Source: an uncultured Clostridia bacterium (GTDB taxonomy: Bacteria > Bacillota > Clostridia > TANB77 > CAG-508). Taken from it: a stretch of 64,000 nucleotides of DNA. The number at the start of each line of letters is the position of its first letter. The first letter of the stretch is position 1. This document shows positions 33,439-43,300 of the stretch, in pieces. The position numbers and the translations under genes were made by a program. The stretch spans positions 124,001 through 188,000 of the forward strand of contig CAKOVS010000002.1 of assembly GCA_934122085.1 (NCBI GenBank). The letters are read 5' to 3'. Below the pieces are notes generated by a model that did not search any database, was not told the DNA's origin, and saw nothing but the letters and a program-made list of their open reading frames with translations.

Positions 33439-35625
33439 ATGGATAAAATTATAAATAAAATAGCAGAAGAATTAAATGTAAAAAATACACAAGTAGAAAA
33501 TGCTGTAAAATTAATTGATGAAGGAAATACAATTCCATTTATCGCACGTTACAGAAAAGAAGCTACAGGTGGGTTAAGTGATGAAATTTTAAGAGATTTA
33601 GGTGAAAGACTTACATATCTTAGAAACTTAGAAACAAGAAAAGGTGAAATTATAAAATCAATTGATGAACAAGGAAAATTGACTGATGAATTAACTATTG
33701 CAATTGCATCAGCTGAAACACTTGCAGAAGTTGAAGATTTATACAGACCATTTAAACAAAAGAAAAAGACAAGAGCTACTGTTGCAAAAGCTAAAGGATT
33801 AGAACCATTAGCAGATATTATTATTGCACAAGAAGAGAAAAAAGATATTAATGAAATTGCTCAAGAATTTGTAAATATTGATAATTTATCTGATGAAGAC
33901 AAAAATAATAAAGATAAAGTTGTTGCAACAGCTGAAGAAGCAATTCAAGGTGCTTTAGATATTATCGCTGAAAATATTTCTGATAACGCAAAATATAGAA
34001 AATATATCAAAAAAATATGTTATCGTGAAGGTACTATTGTAACAAAATCCGCAAAACCTGATGAAAAATCTAATTATGAAATGTATTATGAATTTGCCGA
34101 ATTAGTACATAAACTTCCAAGTCATAGAATTTTAGCTATTAATAGAGGTGAAGCTGAAGATTTCCTAAAAGTATCTATTGAAAAACCTACAGATAAAATT
34201 TTATATTATATTCAAAAAGATATAATAAAAGGAAAAACTCAATTTACAGAAATGCTTACAAATACAATTGAAGATGCTTTTACAAGATTAATTGAACCAT
34301 CTATTGATAGAGAAATTCGTTCAGATTTAACTGAAAAAGCTGAAGAAAAAGCAATTAAAGTATTTGGTCAAAATGCTAAACAATTATTATTAGGTGCTCC
34401 TATAAAAGGTAAAACTGTTATGGGATTTGACCCTGCTTATAGAACTGGTTGTAAAATAGCTGTAATTGATGAAACAGGAAAAGTTTTAGATATAGCTACA
34501 GTATATCCTACAGCACCACAAAATGATGTTGAAGGTGCAAAGAAAACTTTATTAGATTTAATAAATAAAGACCATGTTGATATGATTGCAATTGGAAATG
34601 GTACTGCATCTCGTGAATCTGAAATGTTTGTTTCAGATATGATTAAAGAAGTAAAACATGATATTTGTTATGTAATTGTTAGTGAAGCTGGTGCATCTGT
34701 ATATTCTGCCTCAAAACTTGCAACAGAAGAATATCCTGATATAAATGTATCAATAAGAGGTGCTATTTCAATAGCTCGTAGATTACAAGATCCTCTTGCT
34801 GAACTAGTAAAAATCGACCCAAAAGCAATTGGTGTTGGTCAATATCAACATGATGTAAATCAAAAGAAATTATCAGAAAGCTTAACAGGTGTTGTAGAAG
34901 ATAGTGTAAACAAAGTTGGTGTTGATGTAAATACTGCAACTCCTTCTCTACTTTCATATGTTTCTGGTATTAATAATACAATTGCAAAAAATATTGTAAA
35001 ATATAGAGATGAAAATGGTAAATTAAAAGAAAGAAAAGAATTATTAAAAGTTCCAAAGCTTGGAAAAGTTGCTTATGAACAATGTGCCGGATTTATTAGA
35101 ATTCCTGATGGAAAAAATCCATTAGAAAATACAGCTGTTCACCCAGAAAGTTATGAACAAACTGAAAAATTATTAGAATTATTAGGATTTAAAATTGAAG
35201 ATTTAAAAAATAAAGAAAATTTGAATTCTTTAAGAGAAAAATTAAAATCAGTAAATATTGAGGAAACTGCAAAAACACTTGATATTGGTGAAATGACATT
35301 AGCTGATATAATATCAGAATTATCAAAGCCTGGTCGTGACCCAAGAGAAGATATGCCAAAACCTGTTCTTCGTAGTGATGTTTTAAAATTTGAAGATTTA
35401 ACTGAAGGAATGGTACTTACAGGTACTGTTCGTAACGTTATTGATTTTGGTGCATTTGTTGACATTGGTGTAAAATATGATGGACTTGTTCATATTTCCG
35501 AAATGAGTGATTCATATGTTAAATCACCTTCAGAAGTTGTTTCTGTTGGAGATATTGTAAAAGTTAAAGTTATAAAAATTGATCAAGAACGTAAAAAAGT
35601 TGGTCTTTCTATGAAAATATCATAA
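33439..35625 (+). CDS. tex: Tex-family S1 RNA-binding transcription accessory protein
   Basis: A 728-aa protein with the full Tex order: N-terminal helical region (NTIPFIARYRKEATGGLSDE), YqgF-like nuclease fold (KTVMGFDPAYRTGCKIAVID, IAIGNGTASRESE), helix-hairpin-helix pairs (GVDVNTATPSLLSYVSGINN) and a C-terminal S1 domain (about 650-725, GMVLTGTVRNVIDFGAFVDI). Binds nucleic acids and influences transcription. Start at 33439 follows AAAGG; the frame is open upstream to 33361 without a site. Confidence 0.95.
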   Translation: MDKIINKIAEELNVKNTQVENAVKLIDEGNTIPFIARYRKEATGGLSDEILRDLGERLTYLRNLETRKGEIIKSIDEQGKLTDELTIAIASAETLAEVEDLYRPFKQKKKTRATVAKAKGLEPLADIIIAQEEKKDINEIAQEFVNIDNLSDEDKNNKDKVVATAEEAIQGALDIIAENISDNAKYRKYIKKICYREGTIVTKSAKPDEKSNYEMYYEFAELVHKLPSHRILAINRGEAEDFLKVSIEKPTDKILYYIQKDIIKGKTQFTEMLTNTIEDAFTRLIEPSIDREIRSDLTEKAEEKAIKVFGQNAKQLLLGAPIKGKTVMGFDPAYRTGCKIAVIDETGKVLDIATVYPTAPQNDVEGAKKTLLDLINKDHVDMIAIGNGTASRESEMFVSDMIKEVKHDICYVIVSEAGASVYSASKLATEEYPDINVSIRGAISIARRLQDPLAELVKIDPKAIGVGQYQHDVNQKKLSESLTGVVEDSVNKVGVDVNTATPSLLSYVSGINNTIAKNIVKYRDENGKLKERKELLKVPKLGKVAYEQCAGFIRIPDGKNPLENTAVHPESYEQTEKLLELLGFKIEDLKNKENLNSLREKLKSVNIEETAKTLDIGEMTLADIISELSKPGRDPREDMPKPVLRSDVLKFEDLTEGMVLTGTVRNVIDFGAFVDIGVKYDGLVHISEMSDSYVKSPSEVVSVGDIVKVKVIKIDQERKKVGLSMKIS

Positions 35626-35633
35626 AAATATAT

Positions 35634-35668
35634 AAAACTGGACTTAGAAAAATCTAAATCCAGTTTTT
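35634..35668 (+). terminator. terminator between tex and the HD-GYP gene
   Basis: AAAACTGGACTTAGA/TCTAAATCCAGTTTT stem (one mismatch, loop AAAA) with T5; A-rich on the other side, so it can serve both convergent genes. Confidence 0.85.
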
Positions 35669-35671
35669 ATC

Positions 35672-36736
35672 TTATTCACTAACATATTTATCTTGTATTT
35701 CTTGTATTTTTTCATAATTATTATTCAAAATATCAAGAAAAACTTCTGCTACTTGAGGATCAAATTGTGTACCTTCACATCTTTTTATTTCATCTTTTAC
35801 ATGTTCAATATCAATTGGACCTCTATAACTTCTTCTACTTGTCATAGCATCAAATGTATCTGCAACAGCTGCAATTCTTGCTAAATATGGTATTTCTTCA
35901 CCTTTTAACATTCCAGGATATCCTGTTCCATCATATTTTTCATGATGATGTTTTACTATTGGAATAATATCTTTAAAAATATCTGCAGAACCTAATATAT
36001 GTGCACCTATTGCTGGATGATTTTTTATTTGTGAATATTCATCATCTGAAAGTTTACTTGGCTTTAATAATATACTATCAGGTATTCCAATTTTTCCAAT
36101 ATCATGGAATAATCCACCTATTCTCAAAGTTTTTATTTGATCTTCTGGTAATCCTAATTTTTGACCAATTAGAACTGAATATTCTGAAACTCTATCTGAA
36201 TGACCTCTTGTATATGTATCTTTTGCTTCTACAGCAAATCTTAAAGTTTCAACCATTTCTAAATAAGCTTTTTCAAGTTTATCATTTGATTCTGAAAGTT
36301 TATCATTTATTCTTTTTATTTCTTCCATTTGTTTAACAGATTTTATACCAGATTCAACCAACAATTGTAATTGATCAAATTTGTCACTTTTTTCACAATA
36401 GCCTTGAATATCTAATCTTTTAATTGTTTCTAATGGTGGAGCCATGTCTTTGTGTCCTGTTAATAATAATATGTATAATTCTTTATTAAATTTTCTTATT
36501 TCTTCTACAACTTCATCTCCATGTAAAGGTGTCATCATAAAATCTAATAACATTAAATCAAAATGTTCTTTTTTTACTAATTCAATTGCCTCTACTGGAT
36601 CTTGCGCCCCATAAAATTCATATTCAGAATTATCAAAAAGCACTGTTAAAGAATCAAGTATTCCTTCTTCATCATCTACTCCAATTATTCTATATTTTCT
36701 TTCTTCATTTAATTGATTTTGTAATGCTTTTCTCAT
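35672..36736 (-). CDS. response regulator with HD-GYP domain (c-di-GMP phosphodiesterase)
   Basis: Receiver domain (residues about 15-130) with acidic D21/D22 and phospho-acceptor D65 in LMLLDFMM, a coiled linker (about 130-165), then an HD-GYP domain (about 165-350) with GGLFHDIGKIGIPD, KNHPAIGAHIL, HHEKYDGTGYP and ADTFDAMTSRRSYR. HD-GYP enzymes hydrolyse cyclic di-GMP. It is the last gene after the NRPS and the 7TM kinase, with a 76-bp gap to the kinase, so the kinase is the likely partner. Confidence 0.92.
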   Translation of the reverse strand: MRKALQNQLNEERKYRIIGVDDEEGILDSLTVLFDNSEYEFYGAQDPVEAIELVKKEHFDLMLLDFMMTPLHGDEVVEEIRKFNKELYILLLTGHKDMAPPLETIKRLDIQGYCEKSDKFDQLQLLVESGIKSVKQMEEIKRINDKLSESNDKLEKAYLEMVETLRFAVEAKDTYTRGHSDRVSEYSVLIGQKLGLPEDQIKTLRIGGLFHDIGKIGIPDSILLKPSKLSDDEYSQIKNHPAIGAHILGSADIFKDIIPIVKHHHEKYDGTGYPGMLKGEEIPYLARIAAVADTFDAMTSRRSYRGPIDIEHVKDEIKRCEGTQFDPQVAEVFLDILNNNYEKIQEIQDKYVSE

Positions 36737-36812
36737 TAGTCCTCTACTCCCTTTTTGTATAAAATTTTATCACTCATCCTGAAATATATAGTCTTTTTAA
36801 CTATACATTATA

Positions 36813-38633
36813 TTATTTATTTATAGGAATCAAAATATTAAATGTTGTTCCTTTTCCATCTTCTGTTTGATATGTAATGTCTCCTCCAAAATGTGCCTTT
36901 ATGTTTGAATATGACATATATAATCCAAGTCCTGTACCATTTTTTCCTTTTGTTGTAACCATTTCTTTAAATAGTCTATCTTGTACTTCTTTTGGAAGTC
37001 CTCCTGCAAAGTCTGTGATAGCAATATTTATATAGTTATCTATATTACTTATTTCTAATTGTATATTTTGGTCATGTTTTCCTGCATAGGCTTGTATTGC
37101 ATTTGAAATCATGTTATTTACAACTTGTACTAAAACATTTACATTTCCATGTATAATTTGATTTTCATCTATTTTCATCAATACATTTAAATAAATATAT
37201 GCATTTTTTAATTCATGTTTCATTAATATATTTACTCTTTTTATTAGCTCTGCAATTGCAAATTCTTCTGTATCATCTGTTGATAATGATGCAACAGCTT
37301 GTCCTTTTACTGTTGTTATGATATCAGACATATACTCTAAATGTGCTCTTATTTTTGGTATCCATTCTTCCATATCTCTTGCGATATCATGATGGTCTTG
37401 TGAATTTACAAGTGGATCATCTATTGATTCGTCATATTCTTTTATTAAATTTTCTAATCCTTGTGTTGCACCAGCTATAGACATAATTGGTGTCTTTAAG
37501 TTATGCGCAATTCCACCTATTAATTGTCCTAGCCCTGCTAAACGTTCTCTTTCCATTAAGATATCTTGATTATTTTTTATTGTCTCCATATCTTCTTTAT
37601 GTTGTGTTATATCTTTTAATAAAAATAATGTTCCTAATGAATTATTGTCTGAATTTATAGGTGTTATTTCTATTCTAAAATATTTTCTTATTTTTACAAA
37701 TTGCTGTTCAAATGATACTGTTGTTTCTGTAGAATTTGCTTTTTTTATTGATTTTCTAATTTTTTCTACTACTTGCTCTGAAATCTTCCTTTGTTGTAAA
37801 AATTTTATAAAATTTTTACTTCTTATATCTTCTGGACTTAGTTTAAATATATCTAAAAATGTTTTATTAAAATCCATTATCATATTATTATCATCTAATA
37901 CTACATAACCATCAGATATTCTATCAACTATTTTTTGTAAGGCTATTGGTGCAATCTTGAATAAATCAAATTTAAATATTCCAATAGTAAAACAAATTAT
38001 AGTAACTGAAAACGCAATTGGAGTAGCATATATTGACATACTAATACTTCCAATACTTCCAAGCATATTTACAATTATTGGTACTAATGACCCTATAATT
38101 AGTAATATTGCTTGTTTTGAAAAAAATCCAGAATTTTTAATAGAATATCTTAATAGTTTTATTAATGATACTACAAAAAGCAAATATGTATAATATGTAT
38201 GTACATAAAACCATGGTCCATATGTTATTGATATATTCATTGAATATTCTTTATAAAATAAATGATGAAAATCATTTGTCCAAAGTAATAACAATGACAT
38301 TATTGGTATTATAAATAATAAAATATATGACCATTTAAACTTTACTTTTCCATTTTCAAATATAATAGTCATAAAGTAAAATGCAACTGGTAAAAAACAA
38401 ATACTTATATAATATAAATCGAAAAAATATTTTAAACTGATATTATATTTGTCCAAGAAAATCATTTGTAATATCATACAAATTAGCCAAAATAACATTA
38501 AAGCAAAAAGTATTATAAATATTTTTGATAAATTCTTTTTTTCTTTCGGCTTTATAAGCCTTTTTAAGAAAAATATTAATATAGCAGATACAAAAACTAA
38601 TATCCAAAATACTATTGAGTCTGTTGTTGACAT
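36813..38633 (-). CDS. 7TM sensor histidine kinase with PAS domain
   Basis: N-terminal seven-helix membrane sensor (about 1-225) of the type named histidine kinase N-terminal 7TM, then a PAS domain (about 235-350, ISDGYVVLDDNNMIMDFNKT), dimerisation helix with His in GGIAHNLKTPIMSIAG, and an ATPase domain with NNMISNAIQAY, DFAGGLPKEVQDRLFKEMVT and GTGLGLYMSYSNIKAHFGGD. Asn after His in place of the usual Glu (HNLKTP) is an HPK variant. Its start is 3 bp after the NRPS stop, with its ribosome binding site inside the NRPS gene, so it is co-transcribed with the NRPS. Confidence 0.92.
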   Translation of the reverse strand: MSTTDSIVFWILVFVSAILIFFLKRLIKPKEKKNLSKIFIILFALMLFWLICMILQMIFLDKYNISLKYFFDLYYISICFLPVAFYFMTIIFENGKVKFKWSYILLFIIPIMSLLLLWTNDFHHLFYKEYSMNISITYGPWFYVHTYYTYLLFVVSLIKLLRYSIKNSGFFSKQAILLIIGSLVPIIVNMLGSIGSISMSIYATPIAFSVTIICFTIGIFKFDLFKIAPIALQKIVDRISDGYVVLDDNNMIMDFNKTFLDIFKLSPEDIRSKNFIKFLQQRKISEQVVEKIRKSIKKANSTETTVSFEQQFVKIRKYFRIEITPINSDNNSLGTLFLLKDITQHKEDMETIKNNQDILMERERLAGLGQLIGGIAHNLKTPIMSIAGATQGLENLIKEYDESIDDPLVNSQDHHDIARDMEEWIPKIRAHLEYMSDIITTVKGQAVASLSTDDTEEFAIAELIKRVNILMKHELKNAYIYLNVLMKIDENQIIHGNVNVLVQVVNNMISNAIQAYAGKHDQNIQLEISNIDNYINIAITDFAGGLPKEVQDRLFKEMVTTKGKNGTGLGLYMSYSNIKAHFGGDITYQTEDGKGTTFNILIPINK

Positions 38634-38636
38634 GTA

Positions 38637-40199
38637 TTATATCCCCTTTCCTATCAACTTAATAAATTGTGTTATATATTCTTTTGAAATCATAGACCAG
38701 CTAAATCCACATTTATTAAGATATTTGATTGTAAAATCAGAATTTAATTTTATATCACTATTATAATTTAAATTATAATTATTATCAAGGTCACTGGTTA
38801 TATTTTGTAATATTGTTTTTTTATTTTCATCTTGTAAAATTTTTAATATTTCTTGTTTAAAATCTTCTTCTGTAGTAATTTTTAAATTATATCCAAACTC
38901 TTTTATATCTTCTATATAATTCTCTAATGTAATAAAATTATTATTATATACATGAAATACTCTATTCTTTTTTGATACATTTGTTACAATTTTATATATT
39001 GCTTGAGCCGCTACATCAACAGGTGTAAATTCAAGATTACTTTTTAACAATGACTCTGGAATTATGCCTAATTTCATAAATGTTGCAATCTTAGTTACAA
39101 ATGCATTTTCATAAACATTTTCTTGGAAAAGTCCATCAGATATTCTTGGCATTAAATTTCCTAAACGCAAAATATATGAATCAACATTTCTTGAAATTGC
39201 CTCAAAAATTTTGTTTTCCGCTTCAAATTTGCTATATGTATATACATTGTCAAGATATTGACCTATATATAATGAACTTTCTTTAAATTCATTGTCATTT
39301 TTTTCTGCACTATAGTTTGAATTTAATTTCTTTCCTGATACTCCTGTCGTTGAAATATGATAAAATTTCTTATTATATTTTTCACAAAATTCAAGCATAT
39401 ATTTCACACTACTTACATTTGTTTTGTAAAAATTCTCGTATTTTCCAAAATGTGCAACATTTGCAGCACTATTTATTACAACATCAATATCGTTTGCAAT
39501 TTTATCCAGCATTTCAGATGAAAGTCCAAAATTCTCTTTGCATATATCTCCAAGAACAGGAATTATTCTTTTATTTATTAAATCACTATATTTTCCATTA
39601 AAATAATATTTTAATTTTTGAATTATTTTATTATTTATTGATAGCCCTGGCTCATTTCTAATTATGCAATAAACTTTGCCATTCTCATTTCTTATAAATT
39701 CTTCTAAAATATGTATTCCTAAATATCCAGTTACTCCTGTAAGTAAGATATTTCTTGGATGGTATTCTTCAATTTTACTTTCTTGTATAGTCTCTTTTAA
39801 TATTTTCAATGTACTATCTGGTATTTCTTCAATTTTATTATGAATTATTGTTTCATTACTTAAATTTATCTTTTCTTCCATGTCACTTACTGTAGAATAT
39901 TTAAAAATATCTGAATAAGAAATTTTATTTGTAATTTTTAATAATTCTACACTTAGTTTCATTGCTAATAATGAATCTCCACCAAGTTCAAAAAAGTTAT
40001 CATTTATTCCTATTGGTTTAACATTTAAAATATTTTCAAACATTTTCACTAATTTTTTCTGAAGCTCATTTTTTGGTGCAATATATTCTTCATTACTCAT
40101 CTTAGATAAATTTTGAGGTAATGGTAATTTTTTTCTATCTATTTTTCCATTAGGAGTATATATAAATTCTTCTAACGGAACATAATACGATGGAATCAT
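38637..40199 (-). CDS. NRPS C-terminal part: carrier protein plus terminal reductase (after a frameshift)
   Basis: This frame is open upstream to the frameshift near 40365 and continues the second adenylation domain (YVPLEEFIYTPNGKIDRKKL holds the A10 lysine). Then a carrier domain (about residues 37-110) with the phosphopantetheine Ser S76 in FFELGGDSLLAM, and a thioester reductase (about 148-520) with NAD(P)-binding LLTGVTGYLG, VINSAANVAHFG, HISTTGVSG and YSKFEAE. Reductase domains release the peptide as an aldehyde. Met 40199 is only the first Met in the frame. Confidence 0.85.
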   Translation of the reverse strand: MIPSYYVPLEEFIYTPNGKIDRKKLPLPQNLSKMSNEEYIAPKNELQKKLVKMFENILNVKPIGINDNFFELGGDSLLAMKLSVELLKITNKISYSDIFKYSTVSDMEEKINLSNETIIHNKIEEIPDSTLKILKETIQESKIEEYHPRNILLTGVTGYLGIHILEEFIRNENGKVYCIIRNEPGLSINNKIIQKLKYYFNGKYSDLINKRIIPVLGDICKENFGLSSEMLDKIANDIDVVINSAANVAHFGKYENFYKTNVSSVKYMLEFCEKYNKKFYHISTTGVSGKKLNSNYSAEKNDNEFKESSLYIGQYLDNVYTYSKFEAENKIFEAISRNVDSYILRLGNLMPRISDGLFQENVYENAFVTKIATFMKLGIIPESLLKSNLEFTPVDVAAQAIYKIVTNVSKKNRVFHVYNNNFITLENYIEDIKEFGYNLKITTEEDFKQEILKILQDENKKTILQNITSDLDNNYNLNYNSDIKLNSDFTIKYLNKCGFSWSMISKEYITQFIKLIGKGI

Positions 40200-40338
40200 A
40201 TACCTAGGTAAGCTTTTAGATAAATACTTTCTTAATTCATATATAGATATTCTCTTATTTGCAACATAATATGCAGAAATAAAATCTCTATTATTAGCGT
40301 TTTGTTTTACTACAGCAACTTTTTCTATATTAGGATAT

Positions 40339-43300
40339 TTAGCAATTAACGTTTCTATTTCTCCGAAGTTCTATTCTAAGTCCTCTTATTTTTATTTGAC
40401 TATCACTTCTGCCTAAACATATAATTTCTCCATTTTCCATATATTTTCCTAAGTCACCACTCTTATACATATATGCATCTTTTATAAATGGATTTGCAAT
40501 AAAGCTTTTTTCTGTTAGCTCTGGATTATTCAAATATCCTTTTGCTAATCCTTCTCCTGCAATATAAATTTCACCAACAACTCCAACAGGAACTGGTTTT
40601 AAACTTTTATCCAAAATATACATTTGATTATTATAAAATGGTTTTCCTATTGTGATAAAATCATTTTTTATTTCTGTTAATGTACAATAATATGTTTCAG
40701 TAGGTCCATATCCATCATATATAATCATATCCCCATATTCTTTTAACTTTCTTACTAAACTTATTGGAACTTGTTCTCCTGTTAAAGTTAAATACTTTAA
40801 ACTTTTTAAATATGGCATATTTTCTATATCATTAGCAAATATTTGCATTACAGATGGAGTTGCTTGCATTGCTGTTATATTATTTTTTTCCATTAAATTA
40901 TTTAACAATTTTGATGTTGTTTTTTCATTATCATTTGCTATAACAACCTTAACTCCTTTTTGCAATGGGATAAGGGCTTCATATGAAAATATATCAAAAC
41001 TTATTGTAGCAATTGATGCAATTGCTTGATTTTCCAGATTTTTTAAATATCCTACATAATCATTACAATAATGTGCAAAATTTATTAAAGTTCTTTGTGT
41101 TTGCATTACACCTTTAGGTTTCCCTGTTGAACCAGATGTGAAAATTATATAAAGTAAATCTGATAATTTATTTATATTTTCTAAATTTTTATTTGGTAAA
41201 TCATATATATCTTTATTTTCTAAATCTATTGAAACTTTATTTTTATAATTAATCTTATCTTTTATTTTCTCACTTATAAGTAATATTGAAGCAGACGATG
41301 TTTCAAGCATATAGCTAATTCTATCTTCTGGGAAGTTTGGATCTATCGGAATATATACTCCACCAGCTTTCATAACACCTAATATTGCAACTATCATCTC
41401 TAATGACCTATTTACCATTATACCGACTGTACTTTCTCTTTTAACATTTTGCTTATTTCTTAAAAAATATGCTAAACTATTTGCTTTTTCATTTAATTCT
41501 CTATATGTTAACATTTTATCTTCAAATACAACTGCTATTTTATTTGGTGTTTTTTCAACTTGTTCTTCAAAAAGAGTAGAAAATGTTTTTTCTGGGTAAT
41601 CATTTTTGGTATTATTAAATCCATATACAATTTTATTTTTTTCCTCTTTTGAAAGTATATCTACATCTTTAATTTTTGCATCAATATTATTCATAACAAA
41701 ATGTATTATATTTATATAATGGTTAAATAATCTTTCTATTGTTTCTTTTTTAAACAAATCTGTACGATATTCTATATTAATTGTATGAGTTTTGGGTTGT
41801 ACCTCTAATGATAAATTAAATTTTGCAATATTATTGCTGATTGGTATAACTTTTATTTCTTTATCATTTATTTTTACAGATGTTTCTTGTTTATTTTGAT
41901 ATGTAAACATCACATCAAATAATGGATTTCTCAATGCATCTACGTCAATTTTCAATTTTTTTACTAACATATCAAATGGGTATGGCTGATATGTTAAATC
42001 TTCCAATAATTGTTCTTTTATTTTACTAAGAAATTCTTTAAAAGTTTCTTCTGGAATTATTTTTCCTCTTAAAACTATATTATTTACAAACATTCCAAAC
42101 ATTCTCTTAGTTTCATTTCTGTTTCTATTTGCCATTGGACTACCAATATTTATATCATCCTGCCCTGTATATTTATATAATAATATGAAAAATGCTGATA
42201 CAAAAAACATATATGGTGATACTTCCATTTTTTTCGCATATCTTTCTATTTTTCTAAAACTTTTTTCATCTATAATATTTGTTATTGTATTTCCATTATA
42301 ACTTCTTGTACTTGGCATATTGTAATCATATGGTAAATTTAGTTGCATAAATTCACAGTCTTTAAATTTATCTATCCAATATTTTTCTTGAAGTTTTATG
42401 GAATCACTTTTATTATAATTATCTTCCCAGACTGCATAATCTTTGTATTGAATAGGAATGTTTTTCAAATCTTCTCCATTATATAATCTATTAAATTCTA
42501 TAACTAAATTGTTTAATGCTGTTCCATCCATTATTATATGATGTGTATCTAATAATAATAATGTTTTTTGATTATCTATATAATGTAACTCAACCCTAAT
42601 TAATGGTGCTTTATCAATCTGAAATGGCTTTACAAAATTATTAACAATATTATTAATTTCATTTTCTGTATTTTTAAATATTGGTATTGAAAATTCAACA
42701 TTATCTTTTATTTTTTGAACAACATTACCATCTTGAATTATAAATTCAGTTCTTAATGTACTATGTCTTTTTATTATTTTTTCAAATACTTTTTGTACTT
42801 TGTCTTTATTTAAAATTTCATCTGCTAGCATAGCCCAAGAAATATTATAAACAATATTATCCTCACCAATCATTTTCACACTATAATAAATCCTCTTTTG
42901 AGCTGATGATAGTGGATATGTGTCTTGAATTGGTACTTTTTCTATTTTTACTTTTGATATATCTTTTGTTTGATTTTCTGCTATATAGTCTGACATATCT
43001 TTTATTGTATAATTTGACAATATATCTTTTATATTTAATTGTACATTAAATTTTGATAAAACCTTTGTTGTTAATGTAATTGCTGTTAAAGAATCTCCTC
43101 CAAGTTCTAATAAAGTATTATTAATTCCAACTTTATCAACTTGTAACATTTTTTCTATTATTTTTATTAATTCTTTATCAATTTCATTTCTAGGTTTTAC
43201 AATTTCAAGTTCATTCTCATCAATAACTGGATCTGGCAAAGCTTTTCTATCAACTTTTCCATTTGGTGTATGTGGTAATTGTTCCATTTTTACAAAATAT

